This document shows positions 42,745-52,695 of a stretch of DNA of 64,000 bases, one piece after another. The stretch comes from Macrosoma leucophasiata (taxonomy: Eukaryota; Arthropoda; Insecta; Lepidoptera; Hedylidae). The translations under genes were made by a program, and so were the position numbers. The stretch lies in NCBI GenBank assembly GCA_036365455.1, contig JAWQUS010000011.1, positions 3,740,001-3,804,000 of the forward strand, given 5' to 3'. Position 1 is the stretch's first letter, and each line of letters starts with the position of its first letter. The notes under the pieces were generated by a model. That model was given only the letters and a program-made list of their open reading frames with translations, searched no databases and had not been told where the DNA came from.

Positions 42745-42920
42745 GGCAAGTAAACATACGGTTCACATTGATGACGGATGCTTCAGTAATGGAATTTGAG
42801 ATCGTAGGCCGCCGTCAACTTGCCGCTAAATGGTAGTATCCTACTCTATCATGTTTCGGTTGGATAATAATGTAAGTTTCCGGTACAGAGGCATAGCAGC
42901 GTAGCCCTTAGGAATGGCAA
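42745..42920. mobile_element. composite of two Metulj-like fragments
   Basis: GCAAGTAAACATACGGTTCACATTGATG (42746-42773) is a minus-strand 3' end. CAACTTGCCGCTAAATGGTAG and TTTCCGGTACAGAGGCATAG (42817-42915) belong to a plus-strand copy. Their junction is scrambled. Confidence 0.5.
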
Positions 42921-43030
42921 ATACGTTAAATCTTTTATTTTTATTTTGATATTTTATAGACTTACAGTATTTACTACAATAAGACTGGGTTGCAGCGCGA
43001 CTTTTGTTAAATTTATTGTAACATTGAAGC

Positions 43031-43393
43031 GCGAACATGGCCCAGCGGCTGGTGTAGATCGTAAGCGATCTGCTCGGTTAACCACTACGGGCGCGGTCGG
43101 GTAGTGTGATGGGTGACCGCTAGTGGCAAATTAAATGCGCGTTTCCGTGCTTCGGAGGGCACGTTAAGCCGTCGGTCCCTGTTGCTATCGATGGATAGCA
43201 GTCGTTAAACCTTGTCGGAGGCCTTATGGGCGGTTTGAAAACATCCGACAGTAGGTTGGCCACTAACCCACCCACCTCCACCAATCCGCATTGGAGCAGC
43301 GTGGTGGAGTAAGCTCCAGGCCTCCCCCCAAAAAGGGGAGAGACTCGTGCCCAGCAGTGGGACGTATAATGGGTTGCCATTATTATTATTATT
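43031..43393 (+). mobile_element. 5S rRNA-derived SINE, full length
   Basis: Starts CGAACATGGCCCAGCGGCTGG, with the 5S-like block CTCGGTTAACCACTACGGGC, GCGGTCGGG and GATGGGTGACCGCTAGTGGC. Ends GCAGTGGGACGTATAATGGG-TTGCC(ATT)n. Its tail abuts a MITE that has lost the near end. Confidence 0.85.
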
Positions 43394-43394
43394 T

Positions 43395-43499
43395 ATTGTA
43401 ACATTTCACATCCTTCTCTAACTTAAAGAAATCTGTTAAAGTTAGAACAGGATGTGAAATATTACAATAACTAACAAAAGCCGTGGTGCAACCCAGGCT
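43395..43499. mobile_element. foldback MITE 'GGGTTGCACCA', one end lost
   Basis: TTGTAACATTTCACATCCTTC, AAAGAAATCTGTTAAAGTTAG and GTGGTGCAACCCAGGCT match the reverse complement of the complete element at 63755-63906. About 45 bp of the left terminal repeat is missing next to the 5S-SINE tail. Confidence 0.7.
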
Positions 43500-43648
43500 A
43501 AATGTCATCGGTAAACTTGTTTGTTACTCTCATGACGTGACGAGAATAAAAAAGTCGGAGATACCGAGATGGGGTATCACAATAAAATATATAGAACAGA
43601 ATTGAAAGTATAGACCGTGTGTGTGGTCAGGTTTTTTACAAAAATGAG

Positions 43649-44098
43649 AACCAGTGATAATGAGACGCACATAAAAAATCTATGCTGGTCTCTTTTTGAA
43701 CAGCTCCAATAAAAAAATTTTTACTGGTGGTAGAGCTCCAGTGACGGAGCTCGCGGGCGTAGGCACCACCGCAATACCTAATATACTTGCCGCTAAATGG
43801 TAGTGTTCAGCACTATCGTGTTTCGGTCAGGTGGTAACGTACGGCTCTGTAATTTCCGGCACAGAGGCATAACACCTAATGCCTCAGGAGTGGCAGCGCA
43901 TTTGCATTTTGACCTCTGGTCATTGTGTGGGTGTCTATAGGCTGCAGTCATCACTTAACATCAATTTGAACTGCACGCTTGTTTGCCACTTTTATTACAT
44001 AAAAAAAAACCAGTGATAATGAGACGCACATAAAAAATCGATTATGGTCTCTTTTTGAACAGCTCCAGTCATAGATGTGCAATAAAAAAATTAAGATA
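43649..44098. repeat. 72-88-bp direct repeats flanking a SINE
   Basis: AACCAGTGATAATGAGACGC, ACATAAAAAATC and GGTCTCTTTTTGAACAGCTCC occur at 43649-43720 and again at 44008-44098, on either side of the SINE at 43723. The right one has an extra GTCATAGATGTGC. This is far longer than a normal SINE target duplication. Confidence 0.75.
43723..44009 (+). mobile_element. Metulj-like SINE, full length
   Basis: ACTGGTGGTAGAGCTCCAGT to TTATTACATAAAAAAAAA. It carries the GACCTCTGGTCATTGTG variant shared with array copies 2 and 3 at 8.7-9.3 kb, so these belong to one subfamily. Confidence 0.85.
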
Positions 44099-44136
44099 TT
44101 AAATTATTTGATGTTACATTAAATCTATTGAATAAC

Positions 44137-44308
44137 TTTTTTTATGTAATGTAAGTGGCAAACAAGCATGCAGTTCCCATTGATATTAAGTGATGTCTGC
44201 AGCCTATAGATACCCACACAAAGACCAAGGTCAAAATGCAGATGTGTTACTACTCCTGAGGCCTGAGGTGTTATGCCTCTGTGCAGGAAATTACAGGGCC
44301 GTACATTT
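44137..44308 (-). mobile_element. Metulj-like SINE, 3' half
   Basis: Plus-strand TTTTTTTATGTAATGTAAGTGG to GAAATTACAGGGCCGTACATT; the 5' half is missing. Confidence 0.8.
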
Positions 44309-44394
44309 AAAAATGCAAAGTTTCGCAGGGCGACTCACTAGTGTATATAAATGGCGAAGTAGGTACTGTACATACCTATTTTCTTTTTTAATGA

Positions 44395-44486
44395 CTACAG
44401 CTTTAAAGACCAGAACAAAATCAGAGATCCAATCTCCAATTTTTATCTGGTCTTTAAGCTGTAGTTCAGAGATTGGATCTCGGATT
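44395..44486. repeat. paired short hairpins
   Basis: CTACAGCTTTAAAGACCAGA (44395-44414) is inverted at 44446-44464. GAGATCCAATCTC (about 44424) is inverted as GAGATTGGATCTC (about 44470). The order is interleaved, so the two stems would compete or form a pseudoknot-like shape in single strand. Confidence 0.5.
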
Positions 44487-44499
44487 TTTAGATACTAGA

Positions 44500-45043
44500 T
44501 AACGGTCTTAATAATTATATAATGTAGAGTTTTACGAATAACGAGTTCTATAACGATTTTCACGATTTCTCGTTTGTCAACCCTTTAGCGTAATAACACA
44601 CCTTAATGTGTAAACTTTGACCAAGAACTGCAATAAAAACGTGCCTACAAAAGTTTAATAAGCTGAGTACACTAACCTAGTTCAGAGATACAATTCAAAA
44701 GATATGAAACGTCTCAAGTCTGTCTCGTAAAGAAATAAGGCTCGGATCGACAATAGAAAGCTCTCCATAGCGTTTCCCTGGACTCATTATGTGAAGAACA
44801 GGAGTGGAGACAAAGAAGGGGGGGACACTCTGGCAAATGGACAGGAGTATACTTTACAAACATCCCGCTGCTAGTGGAAACATCGAGATACTTTTTAATT
44901 ACGCGCTTAATTAAATACGGATTATCTTGAGAAAGAAAGTGGACGAGTGGTGGTTTTTTAATTTTATTTTGAATGGAGTTATATTTTTAACACGTTTGAT
45001 AATTGAATAAAATTACTTATTTTAACTCGTCGTGTATATCAAA
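44500..45043. other. no gene recognised
   Basis: A GC-richer patch at 44740-44870 (ACAGGAGTGGAGACAAAGAAGG) has no supportable frame. No shared repeat. Confidence 0.35.
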
Positions 45044-45292
45044 CACTAGCGGCCCGCCCCGGCTTCGCATGCGTGTTACCTACATTACTACTACCTACTA
45101 ATACAGTATTAATATATAGGGTTGTGTAAGCGGTTGTTTTCCCTTAAACTTCCCTTCTGTATCTATGTCATACATACTATCAACTGCAAAAACAACTTTT
45201 TAGGGGATCGAAATTCCGTCTTAGTGAGCACGTACGTACCTAAAAAGAACATCCATGCAAAATTTGAAACTCCTAGCACTTGTATTTTCTGA
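45044..45292 (-). mobile_element. Helitron-like element, 3' part, cut by RTE
   Basis: ACTAGCGGCCCGCCCCGGCTTC is the inverted terminal sequence. The body reaches GAAACTCCTAGCACTTGTATTTTC, where an RTE 3' end begins. Confidence 0.6.
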
Positions 45293-45584
45293 GATGTATG
45301 TATCTTCACGCCAGGTCCCTAACGGGGTAGGCAGAGAGTAGAGCGCCAGATATCCCGGTCCTGACATACCTCTCGTGCCTCGTCTACCTTCATCATTCTC
45401 TTCATTCATGCACGCCGATTCCTAAGACTTTTGACCCACCATCAGACAGAACTCGACCTATTTGGTCATGGTAGGTCAGTCTTGATCTTCCTGGACCCCT
45501 GCAACCATCCACATTCGCATTGTATATCTGTTTAGTCATTCGCTCATTCGACATTCTTTCTATATGCCCGAACCATCGGAGCAA
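45293..45584 (-). mobile_element. RTE-clade LINE, 3' end
   Basis: The minus strand encodes MLRWFGHIERMSNERMTKQI, YNANVDGCRGPGRSRLTYHD and GRVLSDGG, then the 3' tail with GATACATACAT. Its frame is slightly better kept than that of 28211-28771. Strongly 5'-truncated. Confidence 0.8.
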
Positions 45585-45981
45585 TAATAATACTTAATAA
45601 TAGTATCTCTATTAAGTATCCTCTTAATATATATAGTAGTATCGTTATTGATAAACAAGTAGTGTCACACATCGACACGTCACGACTCTCATGGCTCGTG
45701 ACGGGCTGTCTAACGTCTACCGACATTAACGACTAACATTGTTCCACAATTACACAATTACAGGTGAGCAACCAGACAGATCACAATATTACGCATAATC
45801 TGAATATTAATGAACCATTAACCATGTTTATCAATCTTTCAATAAATTTCGTCATCGTCACTAGAAAGACAATTTAAATGTAGAGTAAATAAAGTTATTA
45901 CACGTGTAATATTTTCGTAAATTCGTAACCATGATTATAATGACAAACTGAAACATAAAAATGAATCACCGTTTATGTCAA

Positions 45982-46292
45982 CTGTCTCAGTAGCGTAGTG
46001 GTAGCACGCCACTACTACTACGCTGGGGGTCCTGGGTTCGATTACCGGGTCGGGGACCTATCAGAGATAACGGTTTAAAATCCTTTTTCTCTGGTTCTAT
46101 TGGGATTTTTCCATTTTCTGTAAGTTTTCCAGTACCTCGGATTTTAGTAATGTGCCCGGCGATGGCAACAGTTTCGCCACATGTTACATGGGCCAAAACG
46201 TAACCGGCGAGTCGTGGGTGTTTGCATATATGCTTGAATGTATGCATTTACCTCTGCCTACCCCTTCGGGGATTACAGGCGCGAAGTTACCA
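45982..46292 (+). mobile_element. tRNA-derived SINE with RTE-like tail, full length
   Basis: Head: ACTGTCTCAGTAGCGTAGTGG (A-box) and CCTGGGTTCGATTACCGGG (B-box). Body: ATCAGAGATAACGG, CTGGTTCTATTGGGATTTTT, GGCGATGGCAACAGTTTCGCC and GGGCCAAAACGTAACCGGCG. Tail: CCTCTGCCTACCCCTTCGGG, GATTACAGGCGCGAAGTTAC. Compared with the RTE end CTCTGCCTATCCCGTTAGGG..GGCGTGAAGATAC, this shared tail suggests that RTE machinery mobilises it, as described for HaSE1 and HaRTE in Helicoverpa. Confidence 0.8.
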
Positions 46293-46301
46293 TTCATGTT
46301 T

Positions 46302-46545
46302 TCTGACGGTAGAGTTGCAGTGTCCATGAGTTGGAAAGGGGTAGTCGCCACCGCATTACCTAATATATCTGCCGCCAAATGGTAGTGTTCAGCACTATTG
46401 AGTTCCAACAACTAAGGTCTCAAAGGTGGCAACGCATCTGCATTTTGATCTCTGATCTTTGTGTGGGTGTATATAGGCTGCAGCCATCACTAAACATCAA
46501 TGTGAACTGCACTGTTTTGTCACCTTCATAACATTTAAAAAATAA
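46302..46545 (+). mobile_element. Metulj-like SINE, older subfamily
   Basis: CTGACGGTAGAGTTGCAGTG to CATAACATTTAAAAAA, with GCCGCCAAATGGTAGTGTTC and ACAACTAAGGTCTCAAAGG. It follows the tRNA-SINE within 10 bp. Confidence 0.7.
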
Positions 46546-46640
46546 CCACCAATATATTCTGTCACTGGAGCTTCTAATCTATTTTATCAGCTTAGTTTTA
46601 TCGGTGAGGAGTCTAACTGCTACCATTAGATTAGCATTAC

Positions 46641-46981
46641 CAGGGGCGGATTTCCCTATAGGTCGAGTAGGCCCGGGCCTAGGGCGGCAAAAATTAGGGG
46701 GCGGCAAAATTTGGACGTTTTGTTTTTTAAGTAGTTTCCTATAGCGCATTCGTGTAAAATCTCAAAAATGTGTCCGTATCAACATCTCGCAAAAAAATGT
46801 ACATGTATGGCAATTTTGGGCAATTACGATTATTAGAAGAATTAATTAAATCACTCACTGACTTTCGTTTTTTTTTTTCATTTTAATTTATTTTCTATAG
46901 TTTATCTAATTTTTTATGCCTTACAGCACAGGGAGGAGAGGGGGGGGGGGCATAGCAGCCAACGTATCAAATCCGCCCCTG
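46641..46981. mobile_element. hAT-type MITE with 8-bp target duplication
   Basis: Terminal inverted repeats CAGGGGCGGATTT (46641) and AAATCCGCCCCTG (to 46981) are exact over 13 bases. AGCATTAC flanks both sides (46633-46640, 46982-46989). The 8-bp duplication and the CAGGGGCGGAT end are diagnostic of hAT. The interior repeats 'GGGCGGCAAAA' and has an 11-base G run near 46941. No transposase. Confidence 0.9.
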
Positions 46982-47100
46982 AGCATTACGTATAAAAGTC
47001 ATATAAATTGCACACAAAACTAGCCCAAAGTTTAACTTATCATGATTGCAACACAGTTGTTAATTGTTCATGTTCAGTTGAAAATTATTTACATATATTT

Positions 47101-47260
47101 GTTTTTTATATAATGCAACCACCATCATTCAGTTCACATAGATGGTAAGTTAATACTACAGTCTATAGATAGACATCTCCACAAAAATTAAAATGCGGGT
47201 AGGTTGCCACCCCTATGCTATTTTGCGTCTGTGAAAGTGATTACGCAGATTATCTGTACT
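47101..47260 (-). mobile_element. Metulj-like SINE, strongly diverged
   Basis: TTTTTTATATAATGCAACCACC, CAGTTCACATAGATGGTAAG, GGTTGCCACCCCTATGC, and GTCTGTGAAAGTGATTACG follow the family order with many changes. Confidence 0.5.
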
Positions 47261-47467
47261 ACTTCTGTATAAAACACTTAAGCTCCACATGTCGATTTTC
47301 CCCAAAAAAGTCGATAAGTGAATGATTAAGGTACAGAAACTCCATATAACAAATTGCAACCTCTCAAGTTGAGGAAGTGCTGCCTCATCACTCAACCCCG
47401 AGGCTCTTCGGTTGAGACAGCTTTAAGAAGCAAAAACATCTGACGAGAACGTGGAAAAACTTAAAAC

Positions 47468-47568
47468 TAGAGATGCCACGAATAATCGGCCATTATTCAG
47501 TATTCGGCTAATTCGGCCACTTATTTTAATATTCGGTATTTGGCCGAATAGTGCCCAGTATTCGGCCC
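47468..47568 (+). mobile_element. 'TATTCGGC' MITE fragment
   Basis: AGAGATGCCACGAATAATCGG and several TATTCGGC/GCCGAATA repeats (47480-47565) resemble the ends of the insect 'AGGGATGCACGAATATTCGG' hAT-type elements. The other end is missing, cut by a SINE. Confidence 0.5.
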
Positions 47569-47569
47569 T

Positions 47570-47666
47570 TGCATTTCGACCTTGGTCTTTGTGTGGGTGT
47601 CTATAGGCTGCAATCATCACTTAACATGAATGTGAAGTGCATGATTGCTTGCCACTTCCGTTACAC
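47570..47666 (+). mobile_element. Metulj-like SINE, 3' third
   Basis: TTGCATTTCGACCTTGGTCT to CACTTCCGTTACAC; the poly-A tail has decayed. Confidence 0.7.
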
Positions 47667-47699
47667 CAACAGGAAATATCTAGGTATAAAAATAAAGGT

Positions 47700-48450
47700 A
47701 TAAGGTGTATCAGCTTTGATATACCTATTATTGTGGCCGTAAATCGTTTTTAAATGTCTTCATTAGCCCGACTACTAAATATTACATTCTGTATTTTGTT
47801 ATTTCTCACAAAGTGTTCCGATTATTAATTTTGAAATCTGTGTATATTTGTGAAAAGTTTTTTTAAAGACCCTACTACGTATATAATAAACTCATAAGTG
47901 AAACGACTCACTTACACCACTGGGCCCGTACTATGACTTCTTATGGCAAATACTAAAATTGTGTTTCATTTGTTTATACGACACCGTGTATTAAGAAACG
48001 AGACAAAGCATTAGGGATTCAGTTTAGTTCGAATTAAAGGTCATGTTACGCCAGCTGATCTCTGTTATTGCAGTCTAATGAACAAGATACTATTCCCACT
48101 TTATGAGACGTAAATATTAAACTGTTTCAAAGAGCGTGGGCAATGCTATTTCAACGATCAAACTATAAATTTACCGCTCGTGTAAGAATATAACTAAAAC
48201 AAAACATTTATTTGCACTCCTCTAATCTTTAAACATGGGCCTGTTTAAAGATTAACAAATGTACAAAGAAAAAACAAATAAGAATTGATAAATATAAAAT
48301 GTCAAAGTTGAAATGAATCAGTTACGAAGAAAGCTATTTCGTTTCGTTTTTCAATTATTGGAAATAATTGTTCTGAGTAGGAAAATGTAAGGTTTAGAAA
48401 CCAGAAAATGTTTGTCGTTGTCGAACATGAAAAATCATATCAATAGAGAT
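47700..48450. other. AT-rich stretch, nothing recognised
   Basis: No gene or shared repeat; a small palindrome at about 48222-48255 around CTTTAAACATGGGCCTGTTTAAAG is visible. Confidence 0.35.
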
Positions 48451-48454
48451 GTTG

Positions 48455-48509
48455 AAAGGAGATGTTGCAAAAATGTATGGACCTCCGGCCATGTATTATA
48501 CACAATGTC
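48455..48509 (+). mobile_element. family N MITE, left end only
   Basis: AAAGGAGATGTTGCAAAAAT and GGACCTCCGGCCATGTATTA-TACAC equal the left end of 50013-50384. The following 150 bp is not family N. Confidence 0.65.
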
Positions 48510-48671
48510 TAGTTCTTCTCTCTAGTCTAGTAGTTCTCCCCGCAAAAAATAACAGACCGTTTTGCATCGGTATTAAGCGCTATCTATGGCTACTCCCCTC
48601 CGGTCCACGCGGCGGCCGGTGCCGGTGGCCCGTGTTGCTCTATGCTAACGCCCTATTGGAACTGAATCACT

Positions 48672-49410
48672 GCTGAACTCCTGAAAGCGGAACGCCAGTA
48701 TTAGAGGCCCTTCAGCAGATGTTGTCAATTCAGCATTGCCGAGGGCAAAACGCCACAGGCGTGGCACAGAAATGTGATACTGTTCTTAAAGAAAGGTGAC
48801 AATAACCTTCTTTAAAACGATAATCGCACTTCTAAGTCACGTCTATACGTTTTTATGCTGTTTTGGAGAGTGATTATGAACCGTCTATCTCGCAGACTCG
48901 GCGACTTCCAGCCTCCCGAACAAGCCGGTTACCGTAAAGACCGCTCGTTGTGGCAATCTTTGGAGGAGGCCTTTGTTCAGCAGAAGCGTGCATGGCACCG
49001 CGGCTGGTGTAGATCGGAAGCCAGCTACTCGGTTAAGCGATACGGGCGCGGTCGGGTGTGTGATGGGTGACCGCTATGGGCAAATTAAAATGCGCGTTTC
49101 CGTGCTTCGGAGGGCACGTTAAACCGTCGGTCCCGGTTGCTATCGATAGATAGCAGTCGTTAAACCTTGTCGGAAGCCTTAAAACATCCGACGCTTTGCC
49201 ACAACAACATCCGAGCGGATTGTGCCACAAACCCTTATCTCCACCAACCCGCATTGGAGCAGCGTATTGGAGTAAGCTCCAGGCCTCCTTCCAAGAAGGG
49301 GAGAGACTCGTGCCCAGCAGTGGGACGTATCAAGGGTTGCCATTATTATTATTATTTGTTCAGCAGTGGACGTCTTTTGGCTGAAATTATGACGATGATG
49401 ATGATGGTGG
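48672..49410 (+). mobile_element. RTE-type LINE relic with reverse transcriptase piece
   Basis: Frames with several shifts resemble the RTE reverse transcriptase entry region. They read LLKA, then FKKGDNNLL-KR, SHVYTFL and, open from 48855, RVIMNRLSRRLGDFQPPEQA-GYRKDRS ('QPPEQAGFRKG' is an RTE hallmark). The catalytic centre is missing. After an internal deletion the relic continues with the RTE-like 3' tail TTCAGCAGTGGACGTCTTTT-GGCTG and a (GAT)n run at 49358-49410. A 5S-SINE interrupts it. Confidence 0.7.
48984..49354 (+). mobile_element. 5S rRNA-derived SINE with 12-bp target duplication
   Basis: Head GCATGGCACCGCGGCTGG, then GGTTAAGCGATACGGGCGCGG and GATGGGTGACCGCT. Tail GCCCAGCAGTGGGACGTATC and (ATT)n. 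TTTGTTCAGCAG occurs immediately before (48972-48983) and after (49355-49366). The second copy continues the RTE sequence, so the SINE inserted into the RTE relic. Confidence 0.9.
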
Positions 49411-49429
49411 TTGGGATGGTTTGTTCGCC

Positions 49430-50012
49430 ATTGTTCGGTTGATTAACTGCACTAGCGGAAGATTTTTCCTCCACTAGAGCACGTCCAGACGCTTTCACGA
49501 ATACGACACTTCAAGTAGTTATATTCAGATAGAGGATGTCATAGGTTAGAGTGAGGTCAACATATCAAAGATTCCTCGGCTAGTACGAAAACGAAGCTTA
49601 TTCGAGCAGAAAATTAAACAAGATTAAATATTTCTCAGAACTTCTAAGCGCTATAACTTTTTGCTTCCATTCAATTTGTTTGTAATGGTATTAGAGTCTG
49701 TGTATACTTTCGTTGGTAGTTTATGACAGTGTATTTTTCATGTCAATTGGATAAATTTGATACCTGGATTAACAACCTCAGTAGTCTAATGGTGGCAAGA
49801 CATTTGAAGATTGTTAATAGTGTATGCATACTCGCCAGCTTGACTAGGCGGCCAGTTCATATGAGGTAGTAAAGGTAGACAAAAATATAAATTACTTTTG
49901 TTAAATTATAAACACTGATTTTTATAAATGTCACACAGAATGCTGTTAAAAATAATAATTATAATTTATTAGCTGTGCCTGCAGCTCAGCTACTAAATTA
50001 AAATAATAAAGA
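49430..50012. other. AT-rich stretch, nothing recognised
   Basis: No gene. CAACCTCAGTAGTCTAATGG at about 49774 could be a trace of a tRNA-SINE head. Confidence 0.35.
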
Positions 50013-50384
50013 AAAGGAGATGTTGCAAAAATGTATGGACCTCCGGCCATGTATTGTACACAATATCATTAACAGGCAAAATCAATATAAAAACGTTTTT
50101 TTACTGCATATATTCACTTATTTAGCTTTGTTTGCAGTTACAAAACATTATTTGCAGTTAGAATTGCAACTCAAAACCAACATGGCGAATATGGCGGGCG
50201 ATGTCATTTTGACAAATGCCACTAATAATCATATTGAAAATGATCAAATCGTTTGAATTAAATGTGGTTGTAACTCTAAAATATATTCTTGAATAAATTA
50301 ATTGTATTTTTTCGGATTCTTCTATAATTCTCCCATTTTTTCAGGTACTGTACGTACCAGAGCCGAGCTCGCAACATCTCCTTT
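50013..50384 (+). mobile_element. family N MITE, copy 1
   Basis: Ends AAAGGAGATGTTGC and GCAACATCTCCTTT are exact inverted repeats of 14 bp. The left inside reads AAAAATGTATGGACCTCCGG, the right inside CGTACCAGAGCCGAGCTC. Inverted copy at 63124-63595, about 100 bp longer inside. A 78-residue frame in it is a by-product. Confidence 0.8.
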
Positions 50385-50678
50385 ATTTGCCTGTTTGTTA
50401 ACCTTTTCATTATGAACCGTTGCTAAAATCAGTAAAGCAAGTCTGCAATCTTAATTTTTGCTCCCGAATGCAAAAGCGAAATATCTTCAGCTTGATGAAT
50501 ATCAAAGGCAAAGATTTTAGAACAGTATAATCTTTCATCAAAAGTGTTGAGGTTGCTAACTCTTTATCCCGATTTTGTATTTTTTATTCAAACATCAAAA
50601 TATTCTAAGCTCCACATTGAAATCAAAGCCATTTTCAGATTAAAGCTTTCATACTTTTTGTTTTGTTGTTAAAGCTCA

Positions 50679-51320
50679 TCTATACTTATAATAAATCTGT
50701 AGAAGTGTAAATTCTGTACATTAAAAATATTGGAAAAATAAATACCAGGGGATGTTATTAGATCGATACCGAACACAAATATGTGATTAGAAAATTTTTT
50801 GTCTGTCTGTCTGTATGTCTGTCTGTCTGTTTGTTCAAGCATCACATAAAAACTAAAGGTCCGATTACAATGAAACTTGGTATGATTATACTTTAACCTT
50901 TGGCGCACAACACTGGGTACTTTTTATCCCGGAAAAATGTCTGTTTGTCTGTGTGTTTGTGCACGCTAATATCAGAAACGGCTTATTCGATTTGCGAATT
51001 TCACTAATATATTGTGGTAAGTTTCACTTAACATTAAGTGGTTGTTTCATGTGAATCGGTTCAGAAAAAAAAAGTTATGTCAATTTAAAGAATCATATCG
51101 AATATTTTTAAGCTATTCTGCATCTTAGTTCTATCTTTTAGGGAGTTTCGTACCTAATAGGTAAAAACGGACCCTACGGATAACTAATCCTCCGCTGTCT
51201 GTCTGTCTGTCCGTCCATCCGTCTGTCTGTCACCAGGCTGTATCTCATAAATAGTGATAGCTAGAAAGCTAACATTATCACAAATTATGTATTTCTGTTA
51301 CCGCTATAATGTAGACGCTT
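50679..51320 (+). mobile_element. composite I+J element, inverted partner at 55 kb
   Basis: Starts ATCTATACTTATAATAAATC-TGTAG (Helitron-like 5' start). It passes through TAGATCGATACCGAACAC, a (TCTG)n tract, TTGGCGCACAACACTGGG and TTTTATCCCGGAAAAATGTC. It then enters a J-like segment (GAGTTTCGTACCTAATAGG, (TCTG)n/(TCCG)n, GTATCTCATAAATAGTG). The whole order is repeated in inverse at 55270-55885. Confidence 0.7.
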
Positions 51321-51367
51321 AAAATTTTCACAGAATTTTTAGGTCTTATGTTGTATTGTAGCTTCCA

Positions 51368-52128
51368 TAATAAATCTATATACATACAAATAAATAAAAT
51401 TGGAGTGTCTGTTTGTAATATTAAAATAACCGCTTTTTACTAAACGCATATATATGTATACACGGTACATATACCAAAACAACATTTTTTACAATTTTTG
51501 TCTGTCTGTCTGTCTGTTTGGCGGGGCTAATCTTGGGAACGGAATTTTCTTTATCTCCATACATCCATACATAGATACATACCTACATACAAATAAGTAG
51601 AATTGGAGTGTATCCGACTTTGATGGGACTTCCATGGGTAGGTAGCTGATGTAACAAGGAGTAACTTAGGCTACTTTTATCTCCATACATCCATGCATTC
51701 ATACCTACATACAAATAAGAAGAATTGGAGTGTCTTCGACTTTGACGGGACTTTCACAGGCAGATAGCTGATGTGATAAGGAGTAATTTAGGCTACTTTT
51801 ATCTCCATAAAACCATACATACATACATACCTACATACAAATAAACAGAATTTGACTGTCTCCGATTTTGACGGGACTTTTACTGGCAGATAGCTGATGT
51901 AAAAAGGAGTAACTTGAGCTACTTTTATCTCCATACTACCATACATACATACAAATACATAGAATTTGAGTGTCTCCGATTTTGACGGGACTTTCACTGG
52001 CTGATAGCTGATGTAATAAGGAGTATCTTACGCTACTTTTATACTAGCTGCGCCAACAACTTCGTCCGGATATATACTGAACAATCATATTTTTATCTCA
52101 CGTAGACGAAGTCGCGGGCACAGCTAGT
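51368..52128 (+). mobile_element. Helitron-like element with internal minisatellite
   Basis: Starts AATAAATCTATATACATAC. The block ACCGCTTTTTACTAAACGCA, (TCTG)n and CTTTGATGGGACTTCCATGGG are typical of a common lepidopteran Helitron. It ends GACGAAGTCGCGGGCACAGCTAGT. Just before the end, ACTAGCTGCGCCAACAACTTCGTC (52043) is an imperfect inversion of that terminus, making a 90-bp hairpin. The minisatellite lies between. Confidence 0.65.
51553..52042 (+). repeat. four 122-126-bp tandem units inside the Helitron
   Basis: CTCCATA recurs at 51555, 51681, 51803 and 51929. Each unit has a (CATA)n run, ATAGAATTTGAGTGTCTCCG-type sequence, GACGGGACTTTCACTGGC, AGCTGATGTAATAAGGAGTA and TTAGGCTACTTTTAT. 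The last unit runs into the Helitron terminus. Confidence 0.85.
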
Positions 52129-52197
52129 CTAACATAAATGTTCGTACAAAAACATACACTGCATATAAAGATTTAAACTAAATGCATGGTTCGGGCA

Positions 52198-52485
52198 TTT
52201 TTTTTTTTTTATGTAATTGAAGTGGTAAACAAGCATGCAGTTCACATTGATGTTAAGTGATGACTGCAGCCTATAGACACCCACACAAAGACCAAGGTCA
52301 AAATGCAAATGCGTTACCACTCCTGAGGCCTAAGGTGTTAAGCCTCTGTGCCGGAAATTACAGGGCCGTACATTACCACCTGACCGGAACACGATAGTGC
52401 TGAACACTACCATTTAGCGGCAAGTAAATCAGGTAATGCGGTGGTGCCTACGCCCGCGAGCTCCGTCACTGGAGCTCTACCACCA
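52198..52485 (-). mobile_element. Metulj-like SINE, young subfamily
   Basis: Full-length. Shares AATTGAAGTGG, AATGCAAATGCG and AAGTAAATCAGG with the nested copy at 21956-22242; 12-base poly-T at its plus-strand start. Confidence 0.85.
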
Positions 52486-52599
52486 TATATATAATAATAC
52501 TAAACATCTGACATAACGTCCGTTTTAATGTAATGTTTCACCAATTCGATTAAAAAGAACTAAGATAGGTATAGTATCTATCTTAATTCCTACTTTTTA

Positions 52600-52695
52600 A
52601 ACGCCGAAGTCGTTGGTTCGATACCTGTGTCGGGGTTTAAGTGCTCTTGGGGTAATGTGCCCGAAGATGTCAATAAGCTCGCCGCCTTTTATCCG
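52600..52695 (+). mobile_element. tRNA-derived SINE fragment
   Basis: CGTTGGTTCGATACCTGTGTCG (B-box), then TGTGCCCGAAGATGTCAATA and AGCTCGCCGCC. Most of the body is deleted. Confidence 0.4.
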
